NCBI GenBank assembly: GCA_964493945.1
Contig: CAZBQG010000133.1
Location: forward strand, 1 to 12,146
DNA: 12,146 bases
Source of the DNA: CAZBQG01 sp964493945
GTDB taxonomy: Bacteria; Pseudomonadota; Alphaproteobacteria; Rhodospirillales; UBA2165
Direction: 5' to 3'
Shown: positions 1 to 6,714 of the stretch, piece after piece
How the letters are laid out: the number at the start of each line of letters is the position of its first letter
How positions within the stretch are numbered: position 1 is the first letter of the stretch
Position numbers and translations under genes: made by a program
Notes under the pieces: model-generated
Seen by the model: the letters and a program-made list of their open reading frames with translations, nothing else
Databases searched by the model: none
What the model was told of the DNA's origin: nothing

Positions 1-43
1 ATCTTGACTCACGACCAGCCTAACAGACCGTTAATGTGTTAAA

Positions 44-738
44 CTTTTTGCAGATTGGTATAATTGCCGCAACCGGCCCAATGTCCGGATTGACGCGCGG
101 GCCATCACCGAAGTGAGCGGCGAGGAAATGGATCTTTTTATCGGCGCCGGTGAAGGCACCAGCACCCTGTCACCCTTCTATGACCTGCATGAAGCCACCA
201 GCCGGGTCAGGACCATCCGGCTGGATGATTATTGCCGGGAGCAATCCATTGCCGAGATTGGGTTTATGAAGGTGGATGCGGAAGGTTACGATCTGGCCGC
301 ATTGAAAAGCATGGATTGGGAGCGCATCAAACCCGTATGCGTATCGGTCGAGTTTCAAAATCTGGTGTCGGTCCGGCTCGGCTATACGTTTGATGATCTT
401 TGCGGGTTCATGGAAGATCTGGGCTATGGGATTCTCATATCCGAATGGTATTCCTTCGGTGATGATGATTTGAAAGTTCCCACCTGGCGCCGCTTCAGCC
501 GCTACCCCCGCGCCCTGGAAGATCAATGGGCCTGGGGCAATATTATTTGCGTGCGGAGGGAAGAAGAGTTCGAGCGGCTTTTCTTCGTGGCCCAAATGGC
601 TGAAAATTCATCTCCGGCATGGAATACCCCAACGTCAAACCCTTCCTGTCCGAACTCACCATGGCCCGGAGAAACATCGCCATTCAGGAACAGACCGAGA
701 TGATCGGCGTCTACATGGATCAGGCACGGGACATTTAA
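44..738 (+). CDS. FkbM-family SAM-dependent methyltransferase, C-terminal part; 5' truncated and frameshifted
   Basis: FkbM-family enzymes are Rossmann-fold methyltransferases that usually O-methylate sugars or polyketides. What is visible is the second half of that fold: the segment around MKVDAEGYDLAALKSM (about 268-315) matches the family pattern of an acidic VD.EG motif followed by a leucine-rich helix, and the RLDDYC strand precedes it. Similarity can be followed upstream to about position 44, but in-frame stops at 5-7 and 32-34 close the frame, and the glycine-rich SAM-binding motif I is absent. The frame starting with GTG at 113 stops at 701-703 after an unlikely Pro/Ser-rich tail. Frame 1 from about 607 instead reads FISGMEYPNVKPFLSEL and ends at 738, one base before the rhomboid start. 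Adding one A to the AAAA run at 603-606 joins the two frames. The family assignment is fairly safe. The substrate is unknown. Confidence 0.7.
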
Positions 739-739
739 A

Positions 740-1300
740 TTGCGCTTCCTCAATAATAAATTTCAGCCCCTGATCCTCTTGGTAGCGGCCATCTGGATCA
801 TCGAAGTAGTGAATCTCATGCTGGGGCATGGCTTGGCCAGCTGGGGCATCCTGCCGCGTAATGTGGGTGGGCTTGTGGGTATCCCCCTGGCGCCTTTCAT
901 TCACGGGGGCTTCTGGCACGCCGTTTCCAATACGGTTCCCTTGATCGTTTTGGGCGGGCTGACCCTGGCCGCTGGGCCCAGGCGCTTTTGGTCAACCACG
1001 GTGGGGGTTATTTTGCTCACCGGTTTACTGGTCTGGCTGTTTGCCAGGGGCGCTTATCATGTGGGGGCCAGCGGGCTGGTATTTGGGTATTTCGGCGTCC
1101 TCATGGGCCGCGCGCTGATCGAGCGCAGCCTGCTATCGATCCTCATCGCCATCGCCACGCTTATTCTTTATGGTGGCATGCTGTGGGGCGTTCTGCCGGT
1201 CAGGAGCTTTGTTTCATTTGAAAGCCACCTGTTTGGTCTGCTGGCCGGGATCGCCGTGGTCTGGGCCGAAAACAAGTTGGGTGGGGCTAAACCTGATTAA
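740..1300 (+). CDS. rhomboid-family intramembrane serine protease
   Basis: Rhomboids cleave transmembrane helices of membrane proteins inside the lipid bilayer, using a Ser-His dyad. The 186-residue product has about six hydrophobic segments and the family signatures in order: WGILPR (35-40), an H-loop region with His55 and His60 followed by Asn64, the GASG motif at 109-112 with catalytic Ser111, and SFESHLFGLLAG with catalytic His163. The length is typical of the short bacterial six-TM form without extra domains. The start is taken as TTG at 740, because the first membrane helix (about residues 10-30) begins soon afterwards and the next Met (residue 27) lies inside that helix. The ribosome binding site is weak, and the start lies one base after the restored FkbM stop, which suggests translational coupling. 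The gene converges on the DUF1190 gene with only 5 bp between stops. Its substrate cannot be predicted. Confidence 0.9.
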   Translation: MRFLNNKFQPLILLVAAIWIIEVVNLMLGHGLASWGILPRNVGGLVGIPLAPFIHGGFWHAVSNTVPLIVLGGLTLAAGPRRFWSTTVGVILLTGLLVWLFARGAYHVGASGLVFGYFGVLMGRALIERSLLSILIAIATLILYGGMLWGVLPVRSFVSFESHLFGLLAGIAVVWAENKLGGAKPD

Positions 1301-1305
1301 GTCTT

Positions 1306-1830
1306 TTAACCGCCCGAGCTGACTGAGCGCCGCCCGAACCCGCCCCGGGACACGGTGCGGGTACGGACCGGAGGCCGCTTGGTCTGGGATTTGGCGACTC
1401 GCGTCCGCCCGTCCCGGGACACCTCGCCCAGCCTTCCATTGCCGGCCGTATAGTACCGGTTCGGATCGTGGCTCGGGCGGTAGAGGGGCTGGCTGTAAAA
1501 ATAGGAACCCGACCGGGGCGCGATCATATAGCCGACCATCAAGGGCAGCCAGAAAGACGAGCCAGAGGAATAGCTGTGGCGCCGGCAACGGTCATAGCCA
1601 TAATCGGAATAACATTGCTGGGCCCCGGAATAACGGGGCGCCACTTCGGTGTGCAGCCTCTGCGCCTTATCGAATTCCGCCCGGCAGGTTTGTTCATCCT
1701 TGACGCCGGCGCGGATGCAATCCTGCACCGTGTTGTAGGTCAGTACCTCTTCTTCAGTCTCACCGCATGCTGTCAGCACCATCATACTCGTGGCCAACAG
1801 CAGCGCCTTTAATTTGAATCTAGGGCTCAT
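1306..1830 (-). CDS. DUF1190 (YgiB/YjfM-like) lipoprotein
   Basis: The 174-residue product starts with a basic n-region and a hydrophobic stretch ending in the lipobox LTAC, so Cys22 should be lipidated and the protein anchored in the envelope. The mature part matches the DUF1190 pattern seen in E. coli YgiB and YjfM: a Tyr- and Cys-containing region (YNTVQDCIRAG, a second Cys near residue 49, APRYSGAQQCYSDYG), a short hydrophobic patch (SFWLPLMVGYMI), then a disordered Ser/Arg/Gly-rich tail with RGGFGRR. No biochemical function is established for the family. It is the last gene of the minus-strand array, 18 bp after the DUF350 stop, with a purine-rich AGGGGGAA site before ATG. In E. coli the same family sits beside DUF350 and the YjfC/YgiC ATP-grasp genes, which supports the assignment. 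Confidence 0.85.
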   Translation of the reverse strand: MSPRFKLKALLLATSMMVLTACGETEEEVLTYNTVQDCIRAGVKDEQTCRAEFDKAQRLHTEVAPRYSGAQQCYSDYGYDRCRRHSYSSGSSFWLPLMVGYMIAPRSGSYFYSQPLYRPSHDPNRYYTAGNGRLGEVSRDGRTRVAKSQTKRPPVRTRTVSRGGFGRRSVSSGG

Positions 1831-1848
1831 TACATTGTTCCCCCTATC

Positions 1849-2265
1849 TTAGGATGGCGTCATGGCGGCGGCGTTGAGCATGCCGCCTGCCAGCGACGCC
1901 GCGCCCAGCCAGATGCCCGCCGAGATTTCGTTGGCCTCAATCCGTTCGGAGATGCGGGGCATGGGGATGCGCACCAGGAAATAGACGATGATCTGAACGA
2001 TAAGCGCCACCCCGCTCCACAGAATCATTTCCACGATCCCGAAGGAATTGACCATGACATTGACCAGGGGCAGCACGAAGCCGATCAGGCTTCCGGAAAA
2101 TGCGGCGGCGGCGGCGGCTGAATTCTCCTTGATCAATTTGAGCTCGTTATGGCTGGTAACGGCCCAGTAAATCACCGTGAAGACTACTGTGAGCACGGCG
2201 GCGGTCCCGAAAAAATATAAAAATTCGATCAGGTTCGCCAGAAATTCATCCATTTGCAGGTCCAT
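1849..2265 (-). CDS. DUF350 (YjfL-like) inner-membrane protein
   Basis: This is a 138-residue protein with four predicted membrane helices at roughly residues 12-36, 52-73, 76-98 and 115-136. It has the family layout of two helical pairs, with small residues and a conserved Glu/Asn at the start of the second and fourth helices (IKENSAAAAA and ANEISAGIWLG). DUF350 proteins such as E. coli YjfL have no known activity. They recur next to PspA-like and glutathionylspermidine-synthase-like genes. The start is ATG at 2265, with GGAG about seven bases upstream; an alternative in-frame ATG at 2250 lacks a clear ribosome site. The gene lies 12 bp after the DUF2491 stop, so the two are almost certainly cotranscribed. 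Family assignment is confident; the role is unknown, perhaps a membrane partner of the PspA protein. Confidence 0.88.
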   Translation of the reverse strand: MDLQMDEFLANLIEFLYFFGTAAVLTVVFTVIYWAVTSHNELKLIKENSAAAAAAFSGSLIGFVLPLVNVMVNSFGIVEMILWSGVALIVQIIVYFLVRIPMPRISERIEANEISAGIWLGAASLAGGMLNAAAMTPS

Positions 2266-2277
2266 TTCATAACTCCA

Positions 2278-2970
2278 TTAAATGACCTTCAGCATGGAGA
2301 AATCCAGATCCACGCCGATCATCAACTCAACCGATTCTTCATTATCATATTGGTCAATGGTTACCAAAAGGTACTCGTTCTTCTTATCCTCCTCCAGGTT
2401 CCGTCCGAATAACATGGTTTTTTGATAACAGTCATCGTGATTGTCCGATTCAGGATCTTCATAGACCGATTCCGTGAATTCGGCGGGCTCGGCCTGGCCT
2501 TCCGTGGTTTCGAACCACAAACGTTCATATTCGGTGCCGTCTTCCAGGGTGAAGATGGGCTGGCCTTGTTTTCCGCCGTCACCTGTCCATTCGGCCCAAT
2601 CATCTTCATTGACCGGATAGAAACTTTTATAGGGCACATAATAGGTTATTTCCTCCACATGCTCATCGCTCATGCCGCCCACGGTGAGGACCTGGATCAT
2701 GGTTTCATCGGCGGCGTAATAACGGTGCAGATATGTCCCGCCGCCCAATTCCACATAACCCTGAGCGGCGATCAGCATGGTGTCGGTGGGTGGTTTGATA
2801 TGCAGAACATCTTCATGCAGGCGCATGGAAAGACTGTCGATATCGACGGCCGCTCCGATGCGCAGGCCAAAGGGCGTGGCGAATTCATCATCCACCTCAT
2901 CGTCGCTGAATTTTTCCTTCAGGTCTCGCACGCGGCTTTTAAAAACCGCCTTCAATGAGCCGCCAATCAT
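2278..2970 (-). CDS. DUF2491 (YjfK-like) protein
   Basis: This is a soluble, strongly acidic protein of 230 residues, close to the size of E. coli YjfK. The N-terminal 30 residues are a charged helix. A FGLRIGAAVDID segment (about 34-45) and a glycine-rich strand (YVELGGGTYLHRYY) lead into a mostly beta region rich in Asp and Glu. There is no signal peptide or membrane helix, so it should be cytoplasmic. DUF2491 is uncharacterised, and assignment rests on overall similarity as recalled plus position between the DUF350 gene and the rest of the array, as in E. coli yjfK-yjfL. The start is well supported by AGGAGG four bases before ATG. It lies 28 bp downstream of the channel gene stop. No catalytic motif could be recognised. 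Confidence 0.85.
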   Translation of the reverse strand: MIGGSLKAVFKSRVRDLKEKFSDDEVDDEFATPFGLRIGAAVDIDSLSMRLHEDVLHIKPPTDTMLIAAQGYVELGGGTYLHRYYAADETMIQVLTVGGMSDEHVEEITYYVPYKSFYPVNEDDWAEWTGDGGKQGQPIFTLEDGTEYERLWFETTEGQAEPAEFTESVYEDPESDNHDDCYQKTMLFGRNLEEDKKNEYLLVTIDQYDNEESVELMIGVDLDFSMLKVI

Positions 2971-2998
2971 TTCGCCTCCTTATGTTTGAGGGTTGGAA

Positions 2999-4060
2999 TC
3001 ATTTCGAAGCCAATCCGGCCCAATCGATTGCTGCCGGTTCGATCCGGTGGGCCGCTATCAGATACAGAATAGCGCCCGGATCAACCCGGTGACCGGGCGG
3101 GGCATTCAAGATCAAATCATCGCCCAGGATGGATTTGGCCACACCGAAAAGGGTCGCGTCATGCTCCGTCTTGAGTTCGGAAAAAAGTGCGCCGTAATTC
3201 ACTGCCTCGATATCTTCCGGAACATTGAGACTGAACTGGGTGTGCCCTTCCAAAGTAGAAAGCAATTGGCGCTGCACCCTGGACGAGCCCGGATCCTGGG
3301 CCGAGCGGACCATCTGCTCGATGGACAGCGAAACATTGCTTTCCGCATTGGGACAATGGGCCTGGAGAAGATCGGCGAAACTTTGCTGATCGAAGTGGGC
3401 GACCATATGGGCCTCTTTGTTGATGGCGGCGGCACCCAGGGCGGCGGCTAGGGTTTCGTTATCGTCATGGCCCAGCGCAATGATATGGGCCGCCGTCCCC
3501 ACACCACCCCGGGTCAGGATATCGGGTGTGTTCAGGGCAGTGCCCCGGACAAATCGAACCTGGTCGGGCATGGGGTTTTCCAGATCCTGGGCCGAACAAA
3601 GCACGATGTCCCGGTCTTTGCCCTCATCGTCGCCCCGCACATGTTCGACCATGCGCTGGGTTTTCGATCCGTGCCATCCCAGAATGACGATATGGCCCGA
3701 CAGGTTTTCATAACTTGATAATCCGCGCATCCTTCTTCTCCATCTGTCGGAAAGGCGCCCCACCACCTTGGCGATGATGGTGGTGAACAGCGCGATGCCG
3801 CCCGGCATGATCCAAAGCACTGTTATGAGCCGCCCCGATTCGGTCGCGGGCGAATAATCCCCATAGCCGACGGTGGTGGCGGTTGTCGCATAAAAATACC
3901 AAAAGATTTCCGCGCCGGATATTTTTTCGCCGCCAATGGCGATCAGCAACGCCCACGAAATGGCGAAATGGCTGAGGGTTAAAATCAGCACCATATCCCA
4001 GGTCAGCTTGGCGATCCTGGCGTAAATCCGCTTGGCGATTTCCGGCAGTATGAAATTCAT
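2999..4060 (-). CDS. two-TM potassium channel with cytoplasmic RCK/TrkA-N domain
   Basis: The 353-residue product has a first membrane helix at about 22-43, a re-entrant pore helix, the potassium selectivity filter TTVGYGD at 62-68, and a second helix at about 77-97. The rest is cytoplasmic. GHIVILGWHGSKT begins a Rossmann-type RCK (TrkA-N) domain spanning roughly residues 120-240, where nucleotide or ion binding would gate the pore, followed by a C-terminal domain of about 100 residues. This is the architecture of MthK/Kch-type channels, with two rather than six helices, so it should lack a voltage sensor. It is the first gene of the minus-strand array and is transcribed divergently from the DUF2170 gene. 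The ribosome site (GGATCGAAAG) is weak. The channel call is secure; the gating ligand is unknown. E. coli yjfIJKLMC has no such channel. Confidence 0.92.
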   Translation of the reverse strand: MNFILPEIAKRIYARIAKLTWDMVLILTLSHFAISWALLIAIGGEKISGAEIFWYFYATTATTVGYGDYSPATESGRLITVLWIMPGGIALFTTIIAKVVGRLSDRWRRRMRGLSSYENLSGHIVILGWHGSKTQRMVEHVRGDDEGKDRDIVLCSAQDLENPMPDQVRFVRGTALNTPDILTRGGVGTAAHIIALGHDDNETLAAALGAAAINKEAHMVAHFDQQSFADLLQAHCPNAESNVSLSIEQMVRSAQDPGSSRVQRQLLSTLEGHTQFSLNVPEDIEAVNYGALFSELKTEHDATLFGVAKSILGDDLILNAPPGHRVDPGAILYLIAAHRIEPAAIDWAGLASK

Positions 4061-4106
4061 TACTTTCGATCCATGCTGAAGCCCGAAAATTTTTGCTTGC
4101 CTTTTT

Positions 4107-4135
4107 ATATATTACATGTAATATATGACATGTAA
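4107..4135. promoter_or_regulatory. perfect 20-bp palindrome plus a second ACATGTAA half element: probable operator
   Basis: Positions 4107-4126 read ATATATTACA followed by its exact inverted complement, a perfect palindrome with no central spacer. Within it, TTACATGTAA (4113-4122) is repeated nearly exactly as TGACATGTAA (4126-4135), with centres 14 bp apart. The element sits in the short AT-rich space between the channel gene and the DUF2170 gene. On the plus strand, TTGCTT (4093-4098) and TGTAAT (4117-4122) with an 18-bp spacer could be a promoter whose -10 box lies inside the palindrome, so a bound protein would block it. This indicates a transcription-factor site. Which factor binds is not shown by the sequence. 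Confidence 0.7.
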
Positions 4136-4142
4136 AGAAGAT

Positions 4143-4166
4143 ATTGGAAGTTTCATTGGAAGTTTC
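4143..4166 (+). repeat. 12-bp tandem direct repeat carrying duplicated ribosome site
   Basis: ATTGGAAGTTTC occurs twice head to tail (4143-4154 and 4155-4166), directly before the DUF2170 start codon at 4168. Each copy contains GGAAG and an in-frame TTG. The second copy places GGAAG five bases before the ATG, a sensible ribosome binding site. The first copy could drive a start at its neighbour's TTG. The 24-bp unit keeps the frame, so longer N-termini are possible but not needed. Confidence 0.8.
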
Positions 4167-4167
4167 T

Positions 4168-4791
4168 ATGGCAACCAGGAAGTCGTCCTACTACCAGTCC
4201 AGATATCGGGACCGTCTGCGCAAGCAGGGCTTCGTCAAACGTGAAGTCTGGATTCCCCCGGAACATAGCAATGTTCTGAAGGATTTTGAAAAAGCTCTGC
4301 GCGGTGGCGTGGTGCCGATTATCCCCAAGATGGTCAAGGAGAGAAAGATGAATCAAGTAAACAGCTGGGACACGGAATCACTTTTTGAGGCGCTGACCCA
4401 ATCCGATGAGGCCAAGGAAGGCGCCATAGAGGTGGAAATGGTCGAAGGCGCCGAGCCCGGATTGCTGATCACCATGAAGGAATTTGGTGATCTGCCCATC
4501 CTCATGAGCGCCAGCGGCAGCCAGATTATCGTCAACAGCCTGCTTTGGCCGGTCTCGGATGTGGCCGATGGTGCCGCCTTCAACGATATGATCCTGAAGA
4601 CCCATAAATTGTTCCCCCTCTCCAGCTTCGGCATAACCCAGGGGCCTGATGATCAGGATTATTACGAATTGTTCGGCTCCCTCAGCGCGGGATCGATCTT
4701 CGAATCCATCATGTTTGAAATCGAAACCCTCGCCGACAATGCCTTGCAGGCCGCCGAGGCCTATCGGGAAGACCTCAAAAAAGTCGCCTGA
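4168..4791 (+). CDS. DUF2170 (YjfI-like) protein with an extra N-terminal, possibly DNA-binding, segment
   Basis: The 207-residue product has two parts. Residues 61-207 form a compact acidic domain matching DUF2170, the family of E. coli YjfI (about 130-150 residues, function unknown); it contains GLLITMKEFGDLPIL and ends in an amphipathic helix. Residues 1-60 are a basic extension (YQSRYRDRLRKQGFV, then strand REVWIPPEH and a helix). This resembles the beginning of MazE-like or ribbon-helix-helix antitoxins, which suggests DNA binding, but only loosely. ATG at 4168 is chosen over upstream in-frame TTGs (4144, 4156) because GGAAG precedes it. AAGGAG at 4336-4341, six bases before the ATG at 4348, would initiate the DUF2170 domain alone, so two products are possible. 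It opens the plus-strand array, 28 bp before pspA. Confidence 0.82.
   Translation: MATRKSSYYQSRYRDRLRKQGFVKREVWIPPEHSNVLKDFEKALRGGVVPIIPKMVKERKMNQVNSWDTESLFEALTQSDEAKEGAIEVEMVEGAEPGLLITMKEFGDLPILMSASGSQIIVNSLLWPVSDVADGAAFNDMILKTHKLFPLSSFGITQGPDDQDYYELFGSLSAGSIFESIMFEIETLADNALQAAEAYREDLKKVA
4336..4350 (+). promoter_or_regulatory. internal ribosome binding site and alternative start of the DUF2170 domain
   Basis: AAGGAG (4336-4341) lies six bases before an in-frame ATG (4348-4350), a better ribosome site than the one before the annotated start. Translation from here would give a 147-residue protein beginning MNQVNSWD, about the size of stand-alone YjfI proteins. It may be a true second start, or the remnant of two genes that have fused. 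Confidence 0.5.
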
Positions 4792-4819
4792 TTATATTTT
4801 TGAGAAAGGAGAAATAAAA

Positions 4820-5512
4820 ATGAGCATTTGGGCAAAAGTAATCACCGCCGTCCGTGGTGGCGTCAGCGAAGCCGGCGAAGCGATCGTGGACAATCAGGTC
4901 CTGCGCATTCTGGATCAGGAAATCCGTGACGCGGACAATGATCTGGTCAAGTCCAAGGAAGCCCTGACCAGCATCATCGCCAAGCGCAAGCTGGCCGATA
5001 AAAAGATCGAAGGTCTCAAAAAGTCCATTGCCGAATATGAAGGCTTTGTGGCGCAAGCCCTGGATAAGGGCGACGAGGCGCTTGCCGGCGAGATCGCCGA
5101 AAAAATCGCCGGCGATGAGACCCAGCTCATGGCCGAAGAAGGCGTTGCCCAATCCTATGGGGCCAGCGAGGACCAATTGCGCAAGGCTGTGTTCTCCATC
5201 GAAGGCAATCTGAAGCGGCTGAAACAGCAGGTGGACACGGTCAAGGCGACCGAAAAAGTGCAACGTGCCCAGGCCGCCGTTGCCGCCAGGCATTCGGGCG
5301 TCAGTTCCTCCATGAATAATGCCGTCGACAGCCTGGAACGCCTCAAGACCCGCCAGGCCGAACGCGCCGCCAAGTTTGAAGCAGCCTCCGAACTGGCCGA
5401 TGCGGACGAAGATGTCAGCCTGGACAACAAGCTGAAAGCAGCCGGCATCGTCGGTGGCGGGGCCAGCGGCAGCGACGTATTGGCCAGATTGAAAGCGAAA
5501 AGGGCTAGCTGA
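4820..5512 (+). CDS. PspA/IM30-family coiled-coil protein (YjfJ-like)
   Basis: PspA/IM30 proteins are peripheral membrane proteins that form large ESCRT-III-like assemblies and protect or remodel the inner membrane under stress. The 230-residue product has an N-terminal amphipathic stretch (MSIWAKVITAVRGG) and a long heptad-rich coiled coil from about residue 25 to 190. Its C-terminus closely resembles E. coli YjfJ, including LKTRQAERAA, LDNKLKAAGI and the terminal SDVLARLK. That makes it the YjfJ branch rather than the classical PspA regulated by PspF, and no pspBC or pspF genes are present here. AAAGGAG eight bases before ATG is an excellent ribosome site. It is flanked by the DUF2170 gene (28 bp upstream) and the ATP-grasp gene (23 bp downstream), the order expected for yjfI-yjfJ with a neighbouring yjfC. 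Confidence 0.93.
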   Translation: MSIWAKVITAVRGGVSEAGEAIVDNQVLRILDQEIRDADNDLVKSKEALTSIIAKRKLADKKIEGLKKSIAEYEGFVAQALDKGDEALAGEIAEKIAGDETQLMAEEGVAQSYGASEDQLRKAVFSIEGNLKRLKQQVDTVKATEKVQRAQAAVAARHSGVSSSMNNAVDSLERLKTRQAERAAKFEAASELADADEDVSLDNKLKAAGIVGGGASGSDVLARLKAKRAS

Positions 5513-5514
5513 AA

Positions 5515-5527
5515 CCCGGGGTCCGGG
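5515..5527 (+). other. small GC-rich hairpin between pspA and the ATP-grasp gene
   Basis: CCCGG (5515-5519) and CCGGG (5523-5527) can pair around a 3-base loop just after the pspA stop. No U-run follows, so it is not an intrinsic terminator. It lies eight bases before the start codon of the next gene, where it could limit ribosome access or mark an RNA-processing point. The support is purely structural. Confidence 0.3.
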
Positions 5528-5535
5528 CCGGCGGG

Positions 5536-6693
5536 ATGGAGCGGATTTCAATATCCCAACGGCCCGGCCTGGAAGAGGCCGCCCGCCTGCATGGCTTTCA
5601 ATTCACCGAAGGGGCAATTCCTTACTGGGATGAAACCGCCTATTACCGCTTTACGCTCCGCCAGATAGAGAAGGAACTGGAAGGGCCGGCCAATGAAATC
5701 GAAAGCATGTGCTTTCATATACTGGACCGCTCCCTCGAAGACGAGAGCATCATGGCGCGCCTTAAGATCCCCGAAGTCTATTGGGATTATGTGGCGAACA
5801 GTTGGTGGGGCCGGGAGAAAGACCTCTATGGCAGGCTGGATTTTTCTTACGATGGGACGGGGCCGGCCAAATTATATGAATATAACGCCGATACGCCGAT
5901 CACCCTTTACGAGACCGCCGTCTTCCAATGGGAATGGCTGACCGACAACATCAAGTCCGGCGCGCTCCCCAGAAACTGTGATCAGTTCAATGAAATCCAT
6001 GAAGACCTGCTGGACGCCTTCGAGGATCTGAGCCTTTCGGGTCTGATGCATTTCGCCTGCCAGCGCGATATCGATGAAGACCGGGAGACGGTGGATTATC
6101 TCGAAGATTGCGCCAAGGAGACAGGTCTCTCCACCGCCCGGCTTTCCATGGCCGAGATCGGCCTGGACCCGGAAGGCAAGTTCACCGATCCGGCAGATTA
6201 CGTGATCCAGACTCTGTTCAAGCTTTATCCGTGGGAATGGCTGATGGAGGAGGAGTTCGGAAAACACCTGCCCGCCAGTGGCGTCCATTTTATCGAACCA
6301 CCCTGGAAGGCTATTTTATCCAACAAGGGGCTCCTGGCCCTGCTTTGGGAGATGTTCGAGGGGCACCCCAATCTGCTGCCGGCATTCTTTGATGATGACC
6401 CCAGGGTGGCGGAACTGGGCGATGAATTCGTGCGCAAGCCCTTGTTGTCCCGGCGCGGGGAAAATATTGAAATCCACCGGGGGGGAAAAATTCAAACGGG
6501 TATTGAGGGGCCTTACGGGCGGGAAGGATATGTCCGCCAAGCCTTTCATCCATTGGTCAAATTCGGCGGAAAATATCCGGTGTTGGGCTGCTGGCTGGTG
6601 GCAGGTGTTGCGACCGGCTTGGGAATCCGCGAAAGTCTGGATATTGTCACCACCGAAGATGCCTGTTTCGTGCCTCATGTTATTTTGGACTGA
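5536..6693 (+). CDS. glutathionylspermidine-synthase-family ATP-grasp ligase (YjfC/YgiC-like)
   Basis: This 385-residue protein aligns by eye along its whole length with E. coli YjfC/YgiC, stand-alone relatives of the synthetase half of glutathionylspermidine synthase, an ATP-dependent C-N ligase that amidates a peptide carboxylate with a polyamine. Visible landmarks are YWDETAYYRFTLRQIE (30-45), KLYEYNADTP (112-121), PWKAILSNKG (256-265), VRKPLLSRRGENIEI (299-313; the usual nucleotide-binding Lys and loop) and GIRE (363-366) before a C-terminal FVPH. There is no amidase domain. For YgiC/YjfC themselves no accepted substrate is known, so the exact product is inference; a polyamine or other amine is favoured by the NspC-like gene 21 bp downstream. 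ATG is the only reasonable start and matches the E. coli N-terminus, but the ribosome site is weak, suggesting coupling to pspA. Confidence 0.9.
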   Translation: MERISISQRPGLEEAARLHGFQFTEGAIPYWDETAYYRFTLRQIEKELEGPANEIESMCFHILDRSLEDESIMARLKIPEVYWDYVANSWWGREKDLYGRLDFSYDGTGPAKLYEYNADTPITLYETAVFQWEWLTDNIKSGALPRNCDQFNEIHEDLLDAFEDLSLSGLMHFACQRDIDEDRETVDYLEDCAKETGLSTARLSMAEIGLDPEGKFTDPADYVIQTLFKLYPWEWLMEEEFGKHLPASGVHFIEPPWKAILSNKGLLALLWEMFEGHPNLLPAFFDDDPRVAELGDEFVRKPLLSRRGENIEIHRGGKIQTGIEGPYGREGYVRQAFHPLVKFGGKYPVLGCWLVAGVATGLGIRESLDIVTTEDACFVPHVILD

Positions 6694-6714
6694 CCCGCCC
6701 AAAGGACGCGCCAT

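Noticed and set aside
36..64. TATAAT at 59-64 as a promoter -10 box
   Set aside because: No acceptable -35 lies 16-18 bp upstream, and the FkbM-like reading frame already runs through this position.
2422..2958. Plus-strand open frame of 178 codons
   Set aside because: It is antisense to the DUF2491 gene, which fits the operon and has an AGGAGG start site.
4775..5551. Minus-strand open frame of 258 codons
   Set aside because: It is antisense to pspA, which has a strong ribosome site and clear homology; the antisense product has no domain features.
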